Source: Patescibacteria group bacterium UBA4664 | GTDB lineage: Bacteria; Patescibacteriota; Saccharimonadia; CAILAD01; BJGX01 | DNA: 6,422 bases | Direction: 5' to 3' | Assembly: GCA_943353705.1 (NCBI GenBank) | Contig: CALRAY010000028.1 | Location: 1-6,422, forward strand | Shown: piece after piece, positions 1-4,314 of the stretch | Layout: each line of letters starts with the position of its first letter | Position numbering within the stretch: position 1 is the first letter of the stretch | Position numbers and translations under genes: made by a program | Notes under the pieces: generated by a model | Database searches by the model: none | What the model was told of the DNA's origin: nothing | The model's input: only the letters and a program-made list of their open reading frames with translations

Positions 1-65
1 GAACCCTCAAGCCCTAAGGCAACGGATTTTAAGTCCGTCGTGTATACCAGTTCCACCACTCGCCC
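1..65 (-). tRNA. tRNA-Leu(UAA), 3' end cut off by window edge
   Basis: Read on the minus strand, the gene starts at 65 with acceptor arm GGGCGAG, followed by a leucine-type D-arm. The anticodon stem is ACGGA/TCCGT around loop CTTAAAA, giving anticodon UAA. After it come the beginning of a long class II variable arm and the start of the T-arm, where the window ends. It lies 7 nt downstream of tRNA-Cys on the same strand, so the two are very likely cotranscribed from the promoter at 158-185. Confidence 0.93.
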
Positions 66-72
66 AATAATA

Positions 73-146
73 TGGAGGCGCGTACCGGATTTGAACCGGT
101 GTAGAAGGTTTTGCAGACCTTTGCCTAACCACTCGGCCAACGCGCC
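73..146 (-). tRNA. tRNA-Cys(GCA)
   Basis: The gene is 74 nt long with a CCA end encoded at 73-75. The acceptor stem GGCGCGT/ACGCGCC pairs perfectly. The anticodon stem AAGGT/ACCTT encloses loop CTGCAAA (anticodon GCA), and the T-arm ACCGG-TTCAAAT-CCGGT is perfect. The discriminator is U73, the known identity base for cysteine tRNA. This is the functional copy; a decayed relative lies at 464-536. It is the first gene of a two-tRNA unit with tRNA-Leu(UAA). Confidence 0.97.
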
Positions 147-157
147 ACGCAAGATAC

Positions 158-185
158 ATTATACCTTGCTTGTACAATCTGTAAA
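158..185 (-). promoter_or_regulatory. Promoter of the tRNA-Cys/tRNA-Leu unit
   Basis: On the minus strand there is TTTACA (180-185), a 16-nt spacer and a perfect TATAAT (158-163). The predicted start near 151 leaves a leader of about 5 nt before the tRNA-Cys 5' end. The upstream AT-rich block around 205-224 is kept in the second copy and could act as an UP element; that role is inference. Confidence 0.75.
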
Positions 186-258
186 AGGGTGGGAATGTAG
201 CGCGTATTTTGATATGATATTTGGTATTATAGTGTTAAATAAATAAGGAGGGAATATT

Positions 259-462
259 ATGGGAGAAACAGGAAGACCAAATCCGGGGCCGGGAGATAGG
301 TTCGGCAATTCTATTGAAGATATAGAAAAAATAAATGAATTACGCGCTGAACAACGTCTAAAAGAAGAAAGACAGGCAGAGCAGAGAAGAAAAGCACTCG
401 ACGAAGTTGCAGACCCATCTGGAAACGTTCACCCCGATAATCGCAACGCTGGTAAAGGTTAA
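259..462 (+). CDS. Small hydrophilic hypothetical protein (67 aa)
   Basis: I do not recognise this protein. It starts at ATG 259 behind a strong Shine-Dalgarno sequence, AAGGAGGG at 245-252, with 6 nt spacing; this is the main support for translation. The first 20 residues are rich in Gly, Pro and Asn. Residues 20-50 are rich in Glu, Lys, Arg, Gln and Ala and probably form a helix or short coiled coil. The tail is again Pro/Asn/Gly rich. There is no signal peptide, membrane segment or cysteine. It sits alone between the two copies of the tRNA-Cys duplication, and its TAA stop lies immediately before the second copy. No convincing promoter or terminator was found. Such short charged proteins are common lineage-specific orphans; a spurious ORF remains possible. 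Confidence 0.6.
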   Translation: MGETGRPNPGPGDRFGNSIEDIEKINELRAEQRLKEERQAEQRRKALDEVADPSGNVHPDNRNAGKG

Positions 463-463
463 T

Positions 464-536
464 TGAAGGCGCGAGCCATATTTGAACTAGTCTAGAAGGT
501 TTTGCTGACTTTACCATGCCACTCGGCCGATGCACC
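464..536 (-). pseudogene. tRNA-Cys pseudogene
   Basis: Aligned with the intact tRNA-Cys, this 73-nt copy has about 17 substitutions and one deletion. Much of the damage destroys pairing: the T-stem becomes ACTAG versus ATGGC, the D-stem loses pairs, the bottom of the acceptor stem is mismatched, one anticodon-stem pair is lost, and the invariant U33 is now A. The encoded CCA has become TCA. The anticodon triplet GCA itself survives. The random-looking pattern points to decay after duplication rather than a divergent working tRNA. Confidence 0.85.
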
Positions 537-611
537 GGTAAGATATATTACCCTGCTCGTCCAATCTGTAAAAGGGTGGAAATTTACAGCGTTTTTTGAT
601 ATGATATTTGG
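464..611. repeat. Direct duplication, copy 2 (degenerate)
   Basis: This is the second copy of 73-224. It holds the tRNA-Cys pseudogene (464-536) and a changed version of its promoter region: TTTACA is kept at 567-572 on the minus strand, while the -10 box is altered by a 2-nt deletion to TAATAT at 545-550. Similarity stops at about 611, just before the tRNA-Phe gene. Confidence 0.88.
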
Positions 612-641
612 CGTAAGTTCAAAGATATACCATATTTAAGC

Positions 642-717
642 GGCGAGATAGCTCAGTTGGTAGAGCAGTGGCCTGAAGAGCCTCGTGTCCTCGGTTCGAT
701 TCCGAGTCTCGCCACCA
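642..717 (+). tRNA. tRNA-Phe(GAA)
   Basis: The gene is 76 nt with encoded CCA at 715-717. The acceptor is GGCGAGA/TCTCGCC and the T-arm CTCGG-TTCGATT-CCGAG. The anticodon loop CTGAAGA gives GAA. The anticodon stem GTGGC/GCCTC carries one U28-U42 mismatch, which is unusual, but all other stems are perfect, so I call it functional. It is followed 18 nt later by tRNA-Gly on the same strand. A weak TTGGCG (608-613) and CATATT (631-636) pair with 17-nt spacing lies upstream but is too poor to call as a promoter. Confidence 0.95.
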
Positions 718-735
718 GTTTGTTAAACATAATAT

Positions 736-812
736 GCGGGTGTAGCTCAGTTGTTTAGAGCGCTTCCTTGCCAAGGAAGAGGTCGAGAGTTAGAGTCTCT
801 TCACTCGCACCA
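736..812 (+). tRNA. tRNA-Gly(GCC) with altered D-loop/T-loop contact
   Basis: The gene is 77 nt with encoded CCA. The acceptor GCGGGTG/CACTCGC has one G-U pair. The anticodon stem CTTCC/GGAAG encloses TTGCCAA (anticodon GCC), and the T-stem is GAGAG/CTCTT. The D-loop reads AGTTGTTTA where AGTTGGTTA is usual (G19 to U). The T-loop reads TTAGAGT where TTCGAGT is usual (C56 to A). These bases form the tertiary 19-56 pair, so it would be U-A here. It is probably cotranscribed with tRNA-Phe. Confidence 0.94.
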
Positions 813-930
813 AATATTAGAATCATAAGCCACAAATTAACAACAGAATAGATACATATTTCTCGCCCTCTTTTGAAGAATACAATAGTCGAGACTGCGG
901 GAGTTATGTACCTATAAATCCGAACCAAAT

Positions 931-957
931 AAAAGCCTCAACATAGTTGGGGCTTTT
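931..957 (+). terminator. Intrinsic terminator upstream of yerC (possibly bidirectional)
   Basis: A 12-bp stem (AAAAGCCTCAAC with GTTGGGGCTTTT, one G-U pair) closes a 3-nt ATA loop. It ends in a T-rich tract, and A-runs on the other side allow function on either strand. It closes the tRNA-Phe/tRNA-Gly unit on the plus strand and insulates the yerC promoter. The 118 bases between tRNA-Gly and this hairpin hold nothing I can assign. Confidence 0.85.
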
Positions 958-974
958 ATAATATCAAAAAGATA

Positions 975-1003
975 TTGACAATACTGCTTTACTTTGGTAA
1001 AGT
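975..1003 (+). promoter_or_regulatory. yerC promoter (leaderless)
   Basis: A perfect -35 box TTGACA (975-980), a 17-nt spacer and a -10 box TAAAGT (998-1003) form the promoter. The expected transcription start, 7 nt past the -10 box, falls at 1010-1011, essentially on the ATG at 1011, and no Shine-Dalgarno sequence precedes that ATG. The mRNA is therefore predicted to be leaderless. Confidence 0.8.
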
Positions 1004-1008
1004 AGTAT
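981..1008. promoter_or_regulatory. Palindromic operator inside the yerC promoter
   Basis: The arms ATACTGCTTTAC and GTAAAGTAGTAT, separated by TTTG, are reverse complements at 11 of 12 positions. The palindrome fills the whole spacer and covers the -10 box, so a bound dimer would block RNA polymerase. A dyad of this kind directly before a TrpR-superfamily regulator gene suggests autorepression; the identity of the bound protein is inference. Confidence 0.78.
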
Positions 1009-1010
1009 TT

Positions 1011-1343
1011 ATGACTCAAGATATTACAAAAGTATGGAAAGAAAAAACAGCGCAGCAATTTGCTGAGGTTTTGGTTGCAATTGATAACAAACAAGCAATG
1101 CAGAACTTCTTAAGGGATGTTATGGCCGAAAAAGAGATTGTTGAGATAAGCTCACGTCTCGAAGCTGCCAGAATGTTACAAACAGGCAGTAAATATACCG
1201 ATATTATCGCCAAAACAAAGCTCAGTAGCCGCACCATAGCTCGCATTAGTGGTTGGCTGCAAAATGGATGCAGTGGCTATCAGATTGCCCTACAGATTAT
1301 AAGCAAACATCATAACCATATACCGCCAGCCAGTGCTGAGTAA
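1011..1343 (+). CDS. yerC: YerC/YecD-type TrpR-superfamily transcriptional repressor
   Basis: This is a predicted dimeric helix-turn-helix repressor of 110 residues, close to the usual size for the YerC/YecD family. The N-terminal helices (about 5-38) are followed by a TrpR-like DNA-binding region at roughly 43-85, with a KEIVEISSRLEAARML helix, a TGSKYTDIIAKTKLSSRTIARI helix-turn-helix and the typical family ending LQNGCSGYQIAL. I chose ATG 1011 because an in-frame TTG at 975 lies in the -35 box and cannot be transcribed. YerC-type regulators have been linked by comparative genomics to histidine biosynthesis genes in Gram-positive bacteria, and hisI-hisG follow here, so a histidine-sensing role is a reasonable inference. 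Its promoter holds a near-perfect palindrome, pointing to autoregulation. A terminator hairpin separates it from hisI. Confidence 0.88.
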   Translation: MTQDITKVWKEKTAQQFAEVLVAIDNKQAMQNFLRDVMAEKEIVEISSRLEAARMLQTGSKYTDIIAKTKLSSRTIARISGWLQNGCSGYQIALQIISKHHNHIPPASAE

Positions 1344-1364
1344 CTAGTTATTTTTGAATAGCAG

Positions 1365-1389
1365 AACGCCAGCATGAAGCTGGCGTTTT
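1365..1389 (+). terminator. Intrinsic terminator or attenuator between yerC and hisI
   Basis: A perfect 9-bp stem AACGCCAGC/GCTGGCGTT with loop ATGAA is followed by TTTTAGTTATTT. It ends the yerC transcript, but only 31 bp remain before hisI and no good promoter is visible there, so partial read-through or attenuation is possible. The sequence CGCCAGC also occurs at 1324-1330 at the yerC 3' end and could compete for the 3' arm. Confidence 0.8.
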
Positions 1390-1420
1390 AGTTATTTGAT
1401 TATTAATTTTAAGGAGATAT

Positions 1421-1792
1421 ATGATGAATTTAAGAGATGCAGAGATAGAGATAGTGGATTTTACAAAATTACTGTCGACCACGGGAGAACAATTAGTTCC
1501 AGCCGTGGTAGTTGATAGTGGGCGTATGGCAACTGATGGCCTGGCTTCAGTTCTAATGGTTGGTTTCATGAATCAACCTGCCCTGGAAGCTACTATCAGC
1601 AGCGGTAATGTCACTTTTTACTCTCGTACCAGCCAAGCGCTATGGGAAAAGGGAGCTACGAGTGGCGATTACCTAAAAGTTAGAAATATTTTTACTGACT
1701 GTGATAACGACAGTCTATTAATTGATGCGGAACCCTTGGGGCCAACGTGTTGCCAAGGAACGCAGTCATGCTTTGAGGAGGAGATTCAATGA
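1421..1792 (+). CDS. hisI: Phosphoribosyl-AMP cyclohydrolase
   Basis: HisI opens the adenine ring of phosphoribosyl-AMP to give ProFAR, the third step of histidine biosynthesis, in the cytosol. Family motifs are clear along the 123 residues: [12 protein letters not shown] (44-55), [17 protein letters not shown] (66-82), DCDNDSLL (93-100), whose aspartates match the metal-binding DxDxD, and [12 protein letters not shown] (107-118), whose C110 and C117 match the zinc cysteines. The residue after the first of these, usually His in the CHTG motif, is Cys111 here. There is no fused HisE domain, so this is the short monofunctional form. Two ATG codons, 1421 and 1424, follow AAGGAG (1411-1416); the second has the better 7-nt spacing and may be the true start. 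The stop overlaps the hisG start (ATGA), implying translational coupling. It may depend on read-through from yerC. Confidence 0.93.
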   Translation: MMNLRDAEIEIVDFTKLLSTTGEQLVPAVVVDSGRMATDGLASVLMVGFMNQPALEATISSGNVTFYSRTSQALWEKGATSGDYLKVRNIFTDCDNDSLLIDAEPLGPTCCQGTQSCFEEEIQ

Positions 1793-2466
1793 GTGAATTC
1801 GAGAAGAAATTATTGGAGTCGGCCGATACAATTTATCTACCGAATAGATACCAAGAACCTTTCATAGAGGCGCTAGGTAATATAACAAATATTAAGATAC
1901 CTGACTTGAAAGATAGAAAACTTAGCGTTAAGTCCAATGGTCAGACATTTCGCTGGGTACGTGGACGGGATGTGCCTCAAATTGTAGCTAGTGTTCAAGC
2001 AGCTCAACCAAAGAAAAGAATCGTTGGCCTAAGTGGCAGCGAATGGTGCGATGAATATATGTTGGGTCAGTTGACGGGTAAGGTAGCTACTAATCGAATG
2101 ATAGAATACTATAATATACCATTCGCTAAATCTATGGGGCGAGTTGCCATTATTGCTCCACAAAGTGTGGACGTCGAGCAGATGCGAGAAAAGATTAGGC
2201 CTGGGCAGGACCCTGTTCCTGTCATTACTGTCTATCCCAATCTGGCTAAAAACTCATTTAAGGAAGGGCTATTCAGGCTTTCTATAACAACTACCCCCGA
2301 GTTTACTCTTAGTGGAGGCGTGGAATCACTGGCAGATGATCTAGGCATGTTAGCGTTAGATTTAGTCTGCACAGGTGCTACCGTTATACAAAATAACTTT
2401 ACCATACTAGCAGAGTTGCAAGAGGTATATCCGGCAATAGTTACGGCTCGCGGCTACGATGCATAA
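1789..2466 (+). CDS. hisG: ATP phosphoribosyltransferase, divergent short form
   Basis: HisG condenses ATP with PRPP to phosphoribosyl-ATP, the committing step of histidine synthesis. The 225 residues fit the short catalytic form, which in other bacteria works with HisZ; no hisZ is in the window. Family-like segments are [11 protein letters not shown] (59-69), the strand and loop [10 protein letters not shown] (77-86), [10 protein letters not shown] (148-157), and the diagnostic stretch from [11 protein letters not shown] through [14 protein letters not shown] (176-203), which contains the TGAT PRPP-binding loop. The N-terminal third is divergent, and the usual K before YPNL is V, so activity should be assumed with some care. 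ATG 1789 overlaps the hisI stop and is preceded by AGGAGG (1776-1781) with 7-nt spacing, indicating coupled translation. No terminator is evident right after the gene; a long imperfect hairpin lies at 2509-2567. Confidence 0.85.
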   Translation: MSEFEKKLLESADTIYLPNRYQEPFIEALGNITNIKIPDLKDRKLSVKSNGQTFRWVRGRDVPQIVASVQAAQPKKRIVGLSGSEWCDEYMLGQLTGKVATNRMIEYYNIPFAKSMGRVAIIAPQSVDVEQMREKIRPGQDPVPVITVYPNLAKNSFKEGLFRLSITTTPEFTLSGGVESLADDLGMLALDLVCTGATVIQNNFTILAELQEVYPAIVTARGYDA

Positions 2467-2508
2467 ATTTTAGTGTTTACCGATACTCCTGGGCCGAAAT
2501 AGAGCTTT

Positions 2509-2567
2509 AGATATTTATAATAATGGGCATCTCTGAATTGCTGCCTTTCCCATAGCTTAAAATATCT
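2509..2567. other. Long imperfect hairpin downstream of hisG
   Basis: Two 19-nt arms, starting AGATATTT and ending in ATGGG on one side and running from CCCAT to AAATATCT on the other, pair at both ends around a 5-6 nt internal loop. The terminal loop is 21 nt. No T-run follows, so it does not look like an intrinsic terminator. It may stabilise the his mRNA 3' end or be incidental. The rest of 2467-2608 shows nothing recognisable. Confidence 0.45.
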
Positions 2568-2609
2568 TGCAGTTGGATTATAAAATACCCTACTGTGGTC
2601 TTTTTGATA

Positions 2610-2638
2610 TTTACAGAATAATGCTTTAATAGTATAAT
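2610..2638 (+). promoter_or_regulatory. tRNA-Val promoter
   Basis: TTTACA (2610-2615), a 17-nt spacer and a perfect TATAAT (2633-2638) lie 12 nt upstream of the tRNA. The same TTTACA/TATAAT pair drives tRNA-Cys, suggesting a preferred housekeeping promoter form for tRNA genes in this genome. Confidence 0.85.
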
Positions 2639-2650
2639 TATCAGGTTCGC

Positions 2651-2727
<77 letters not shown>

Positions 2728-2734
2728 TAATAAC

Positions 2735-2756
2735 AGTCCTGCTTTGCAGGGCTTTT
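2735..2756 (+). terminator. Intrinsic terminator of tRNA-Val
   Basis: The stem AGTCCTGC/GCAGGGCT (one G-U pair) has a TTT loop and runs into TTTTATTAT. The flanking AATAA and TTATT can extend the pairing. It starts 8 nt after the tRNA CCA end. Confidence 0.88.
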
Positions 2757-2786
2757 ATTATGGATGATTGGCCAGAACACAGGGTT

Positions 2787-2828
2787 CGGTGTACGAGCAC
2801 CGCAGGGAGAAGTCCGCCACTGGCGGAC
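2787..2828. repeat. GC-rich double inverted repeat in an intergenic region
   Basis: Two adjacent dyads stand out in an AT-rich gap. The first is CGGTGT/GCACCG (2787-2792 with 2797-2802, loop ACGA). The second is the perfect 17-bp palindrome GTCCGCCACTGGCGGAC (2812-2828). The composition is clearly richer in GC than its surroundings. No T-run follows. It resembles a dispersed palindromic intergenic element, but no second copy exists in this window to prove that. Confidence 0.55.
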
Positions 2829-2850
2829 ACTACACATTACCCCCCATCGT

Positions 2851-2866
2851 ATTAAGAAGCCTTAAT
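2851..2866. promoter_or_regulatory. Small inverted repeat upstream of the transglutaminase-like gene
   Basis: The perfect arms ATTAAG and CTTAAT flank AAGC, about 40 bp before the ATG at 2906 and just upstream of where the -35 region should lie. It may be a regulator site; no binding protein can be named. Confidence 0.3.
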
Positions 2867-2892
2867 TGCCAGAGTTATTAATTATTTTGTAG

Positions 2893-2898
2893 TACAAT
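2893..2898 (+). promoter_or_regulatory. -10 box of the transglutaminase-like gene (leaderless)
   Basis: TACAAT lies 7 nt before the ATG at 2906, so transcription should begin at or next to the start codon. No good -35 box is seen at 16-18 nt spacing, and no Shine-Dalgarno sequence precedes the ATG. Confidence 0.55.
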
Positions 2899-2905
2899 AA
2901 GTATT

Positions 2906-3673
2906 ATGAGCGAATCACACACCCGTCATCCAATTCCTGAATGGAATAGGACTATCGACAGAGTAGAGTTTGAAAAAAGAAATAATAATCCTATGTACGA
3001 TGAGCCTACTGGCGAATCTATAATTGGTGTAATATCGAGCTCCAACCCTTCCAAATACGGCATTTATAAAGGCAGGCATGTGATTGGTCGAGACGAGAGA
3101 ATAAACGGAGGAGTGTATTTGGGTTCGGGCAGTAGAGAAGAAATTGTGGTTGATGACACTAAATCAGATGTAAAAAAAGATTATGAAGATTTAGAGGTAA
3201 AAAAAGCATACGAAGATTTATACGAGAAGCTATGGGAAAAAGTCAGAAGCCGACAAGAAGAACAAAAAAAGCTAGGCCAAGATAATAATGTAAAAAATGG
3301 TATATTGTCAGATGTTTTTGAGCTGGTTATGGAGGAGATGAAATACGATGGTGATTTTGCCGAAAAGGCTGCAGATAAGTTTGAGGATCAAAAAATAAAT
3401 TTGAGCTACTTCATAAGTGCAAAAAAAGGTGTCTGCAGGCATCAAGCACTTCTGGTAGGATATTTGCTCGAGAGGCTCAAAGGAGAAGGCTATATAGATG
3501 GTAAGGCTTCTATCGATAGAAATTACGTCTCCGGAGTGGGTGCTCATGCTTGGGTAAGATACATTAGTGGAACAACGAAAGAGATATTTATAATCGACCC
3601 TGCTCAAAAGTTTATTGGCAGACTCGAGGATGCTCCAGGTAATTGGCCATACCGAAGACCCGAGGAAATGTAA
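2906..3673 (+). CDS. Transglutaminase-like (papain-fold) cysteine enzyme, role unknown
   Basis: The 255-residue protein has no signal peptide or membrane helix, so it is probably cytoplasmic. Residues 1-85 are polar, with no domain I recognise. Residues 85-125 are strongly charged and helical, with two KK.YEDL units (about 90-106). The C-terminal half matches the transglutaminase-like core: GVCRHQALLVGYLLERL places Cys177 at the start of a helix, GAHAWVRY supplies His214, and IFIIDPAQ supplies Asp231, in the Cys-His-Asp order and spacing of the family. Members act as peptidases, amidases or crosslinkers; substrate and reaction cannot be read from the sequence. The gene is a single unit, with a likely leaderless start at ATG 2906 and a strong terminator just after the stop. 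Confidence is high for the fold and low for biological role. Confidence 0.78.
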   Translation: MSESHTRHPIPEWNRTIDRVEFEKRNNNPMYDEPTGESIIGVISSSNPSKYGIYKGRHVIGRDERINGGVYLGSGSREEIVVDDTKSDVKKDYEDLEVKKAYEDLYEKLWEKVRSRQEEQKKLGQDNNVKNGILSDVFELVMEEMKYDGDFAEKAADKFEDQKINLSYFISAKKGVCRHQALLVGYLLERLKGEGYIDGKASIDRNYVSGVGAHAWVRYISGTTKEIFIIDPAQKFIGRLEDAPGNWPYRRPEEM

Positions 3674-3680
3674 AATTAAG

Positions 3681-3715
3681 AGCCGACCTAGGATAATCCC
3701 AGATCGGCTTTTTTT
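3681..3715 (+). terminator. Intrinsic terminator between convergent genes
   Basis: AGCCGA pairs with TCGGCT, extended by CT/AG and GG/CC around two mismatches and an ATAAT loop. It is followed by seven T residues that abut the end of the convergent gene. The reverse strand has a weaker T-tract, so it may also slow transcription from the other side. Confidence 0.85.
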
Positions 3716-4228
3716 CTAATGTGCTCCTTTTGTAGCTATGAGAACATTTTTAATACTTTCGGCTAAGGATGCTGCTCTGTGGCCGATTTCCCCAATTATA
3801 TTTTGGTCTTGAAACTTTTCGCAGTAGCTCATAGCGGCCTTGACCTCATCGGCCTTAAGAATTTTACGAGCTCGAGCGAGCGAATTCTTTAAAGTAGTGT
3901 TTTCGGACGAAAGAGCACCTGCTCTAATCCGTAACTGCTTAATCTCGGCATCTTGCGAGGCAATTATATACTGGAGATCAGTTATTTTATCGCCAACTGT
4001 TTCTTCGATACCATCAAGCGTTTCCTTAAGTGCCAAAAGAACGGGACTTTTTTCACTGGTTACGAGACTGTAGCACATTTCTGCAGTCATATACTCAATA
4101 AAAATTTGCAGCTCTTCTGCACTTAATAGCCTAGCAATTTTACTTTTGACCTTAAGTCCTCTTACCTCATCAACGTGATTCGTGATGTCAATAACTAAAA
4201 GATGTTCAAGTACCTCATTAGTATCCAT
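3716..4228 (-). CDS. Hypothetical protein with central coiled coil (170 aa)
   Basis: I do not recognise this protein. Residues 1-70 look helical and mixed, with MDTNEVLEHLLVIDITNHV at the start and LLSAEELQIFIEYMTAEM near 34-51. Residues about 85-125 form a heptad-like, leucine-spaced coiled coil (DAEIKQLRIRAGALSSENTTLKNSLARARKI shows the pattern in part). A further amphipathic helical segment follows to the end. There are two or three cysteines in no metal-site pattern, and no signal or membrane segment, so a cytoplasmic oligomeric or scaffold protein is the most that can be inferred. The start at 4228 is supported by AGGGGG 3 nt upstream and by a strong promoter giving a leader of about 24 nt. 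It is convergent with the transglutaminase-like gene and divergent from folD. Confidence 0.75.
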   Translation of the reverse strand: MDTNEVLEHLLVIDITNHVDEVRGLKVKSKIARLLSAEELQIFIEYMTAEMCYSLVTSEKSPVLLALKETLDGIEETVGDKITDLQYIIASQDAEIKQLRIRAGALSSENTTLKNSLARARKILKADEVKAAMSYCEKFQDQNIIGEIGHRAASLAESIKNVLIATKGAH

Positions 4229-4258
4229 ATTCCCCCTGTGCTTGTGTGGCGTTCAGTA

Positions 4259-4287
4259 TTTATAACACAGACACCCGTATAGGTCAA
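4259..4287 (-). promoter_or_regulatory. Promoter of the coiled-coil protein gene
   Basis: On the minus strand, TTGACC (4282-4287) and TATAAA (4259-4264) are separated by exactly 17 nt. The predicted start is near 4252. The -35 box overlaps the region where the divergent folD promoter would have its -35 box, so the two promoters may compete. Confidence 0.8.
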
Positions 4288-4302
4288 TTCCATATTCTTT
4301 GC

Positions 4303-4308
4303 TAAACT
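4303..4308 (+). promoter_or_regulatory. -10 box of folD (leaderless)
   Basis: TAAACT stands 6 nt before the folD ATG at 4315, putting the predicted transcription start on the start codon. There is no Shine-Dalgarno sequence. The -35 region is poor and would lie back to back with the divergent promoter. Confidence 0.5.
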
Positions 4309-4314
4309 TAGCTT

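Larger units (their letters stand above)
73..224. repeat. Direct duplication, copy 1 (intact tRNA-Cys plus upstream region)
   Basis: This segment is repeated in the same orientation at 464-611. By eye the tRNA part is about three quarters identical, with one single-base gap. The flank includes exact shared blocks such as CAATCTGTAAAAGGGTGG and TTTGATATGATATTTGG. The copies are offset by about 390 bp and separated by 239 bp of unique sequence holding a small ORF. Confidence 0.9.

Noticed and set aside
40..246. Open frame of 68 codons across the first tRNA genes
   Set aside because: It is the antisense reading of tRNA-Cys and part of tRNA-Leu, a well-known source of spurious proteins, and it has no ribosome binding site.
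311..535. Minus-strand frame of 74 codons
   Set aside because: It is antisense to the small ORF and reads through the tRNA-Cys pseudogene; no start signals.
464..536. A divergent but functional tRNA at the second Cys copy
   Set aside because: The T-stem cannot pair, U33 is lost and the CCA is altered, while a perfect tRNA-Cys lies nearby.
73..611. Integrative element flanked by att sites in tRNA-Cys
   Set aside because: Attachment sites normally duplicate only a piece of the tRNA 3' part; here the whole tRNA plus its upstream promoter region is duplicated and no integrase lies between.
975..1010. Upstream TTG start for the yerC reading frame
   Set aside because: It lies in the -35 box and the extension is not part of the family; ATG 1011 coincides with the predicted transcription start.
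912..1246. Minus-strand frames opposite yerC
   Set aside because: They run through a terminator hairpin or are shadows of the yerC coding frame, with no ribosome binding site.
1390..1420. Dedicated hisI promoter
   Set aside because: TTGATT and TATATG can be paired, but the -10 box would overlap the start codon; no usable promoter is seen.
3308..3607. Minus-strand frame opposite the transglutaminase-like gene
   Set aside because: Antisense shadow of a gene with an intact catalytic triad.
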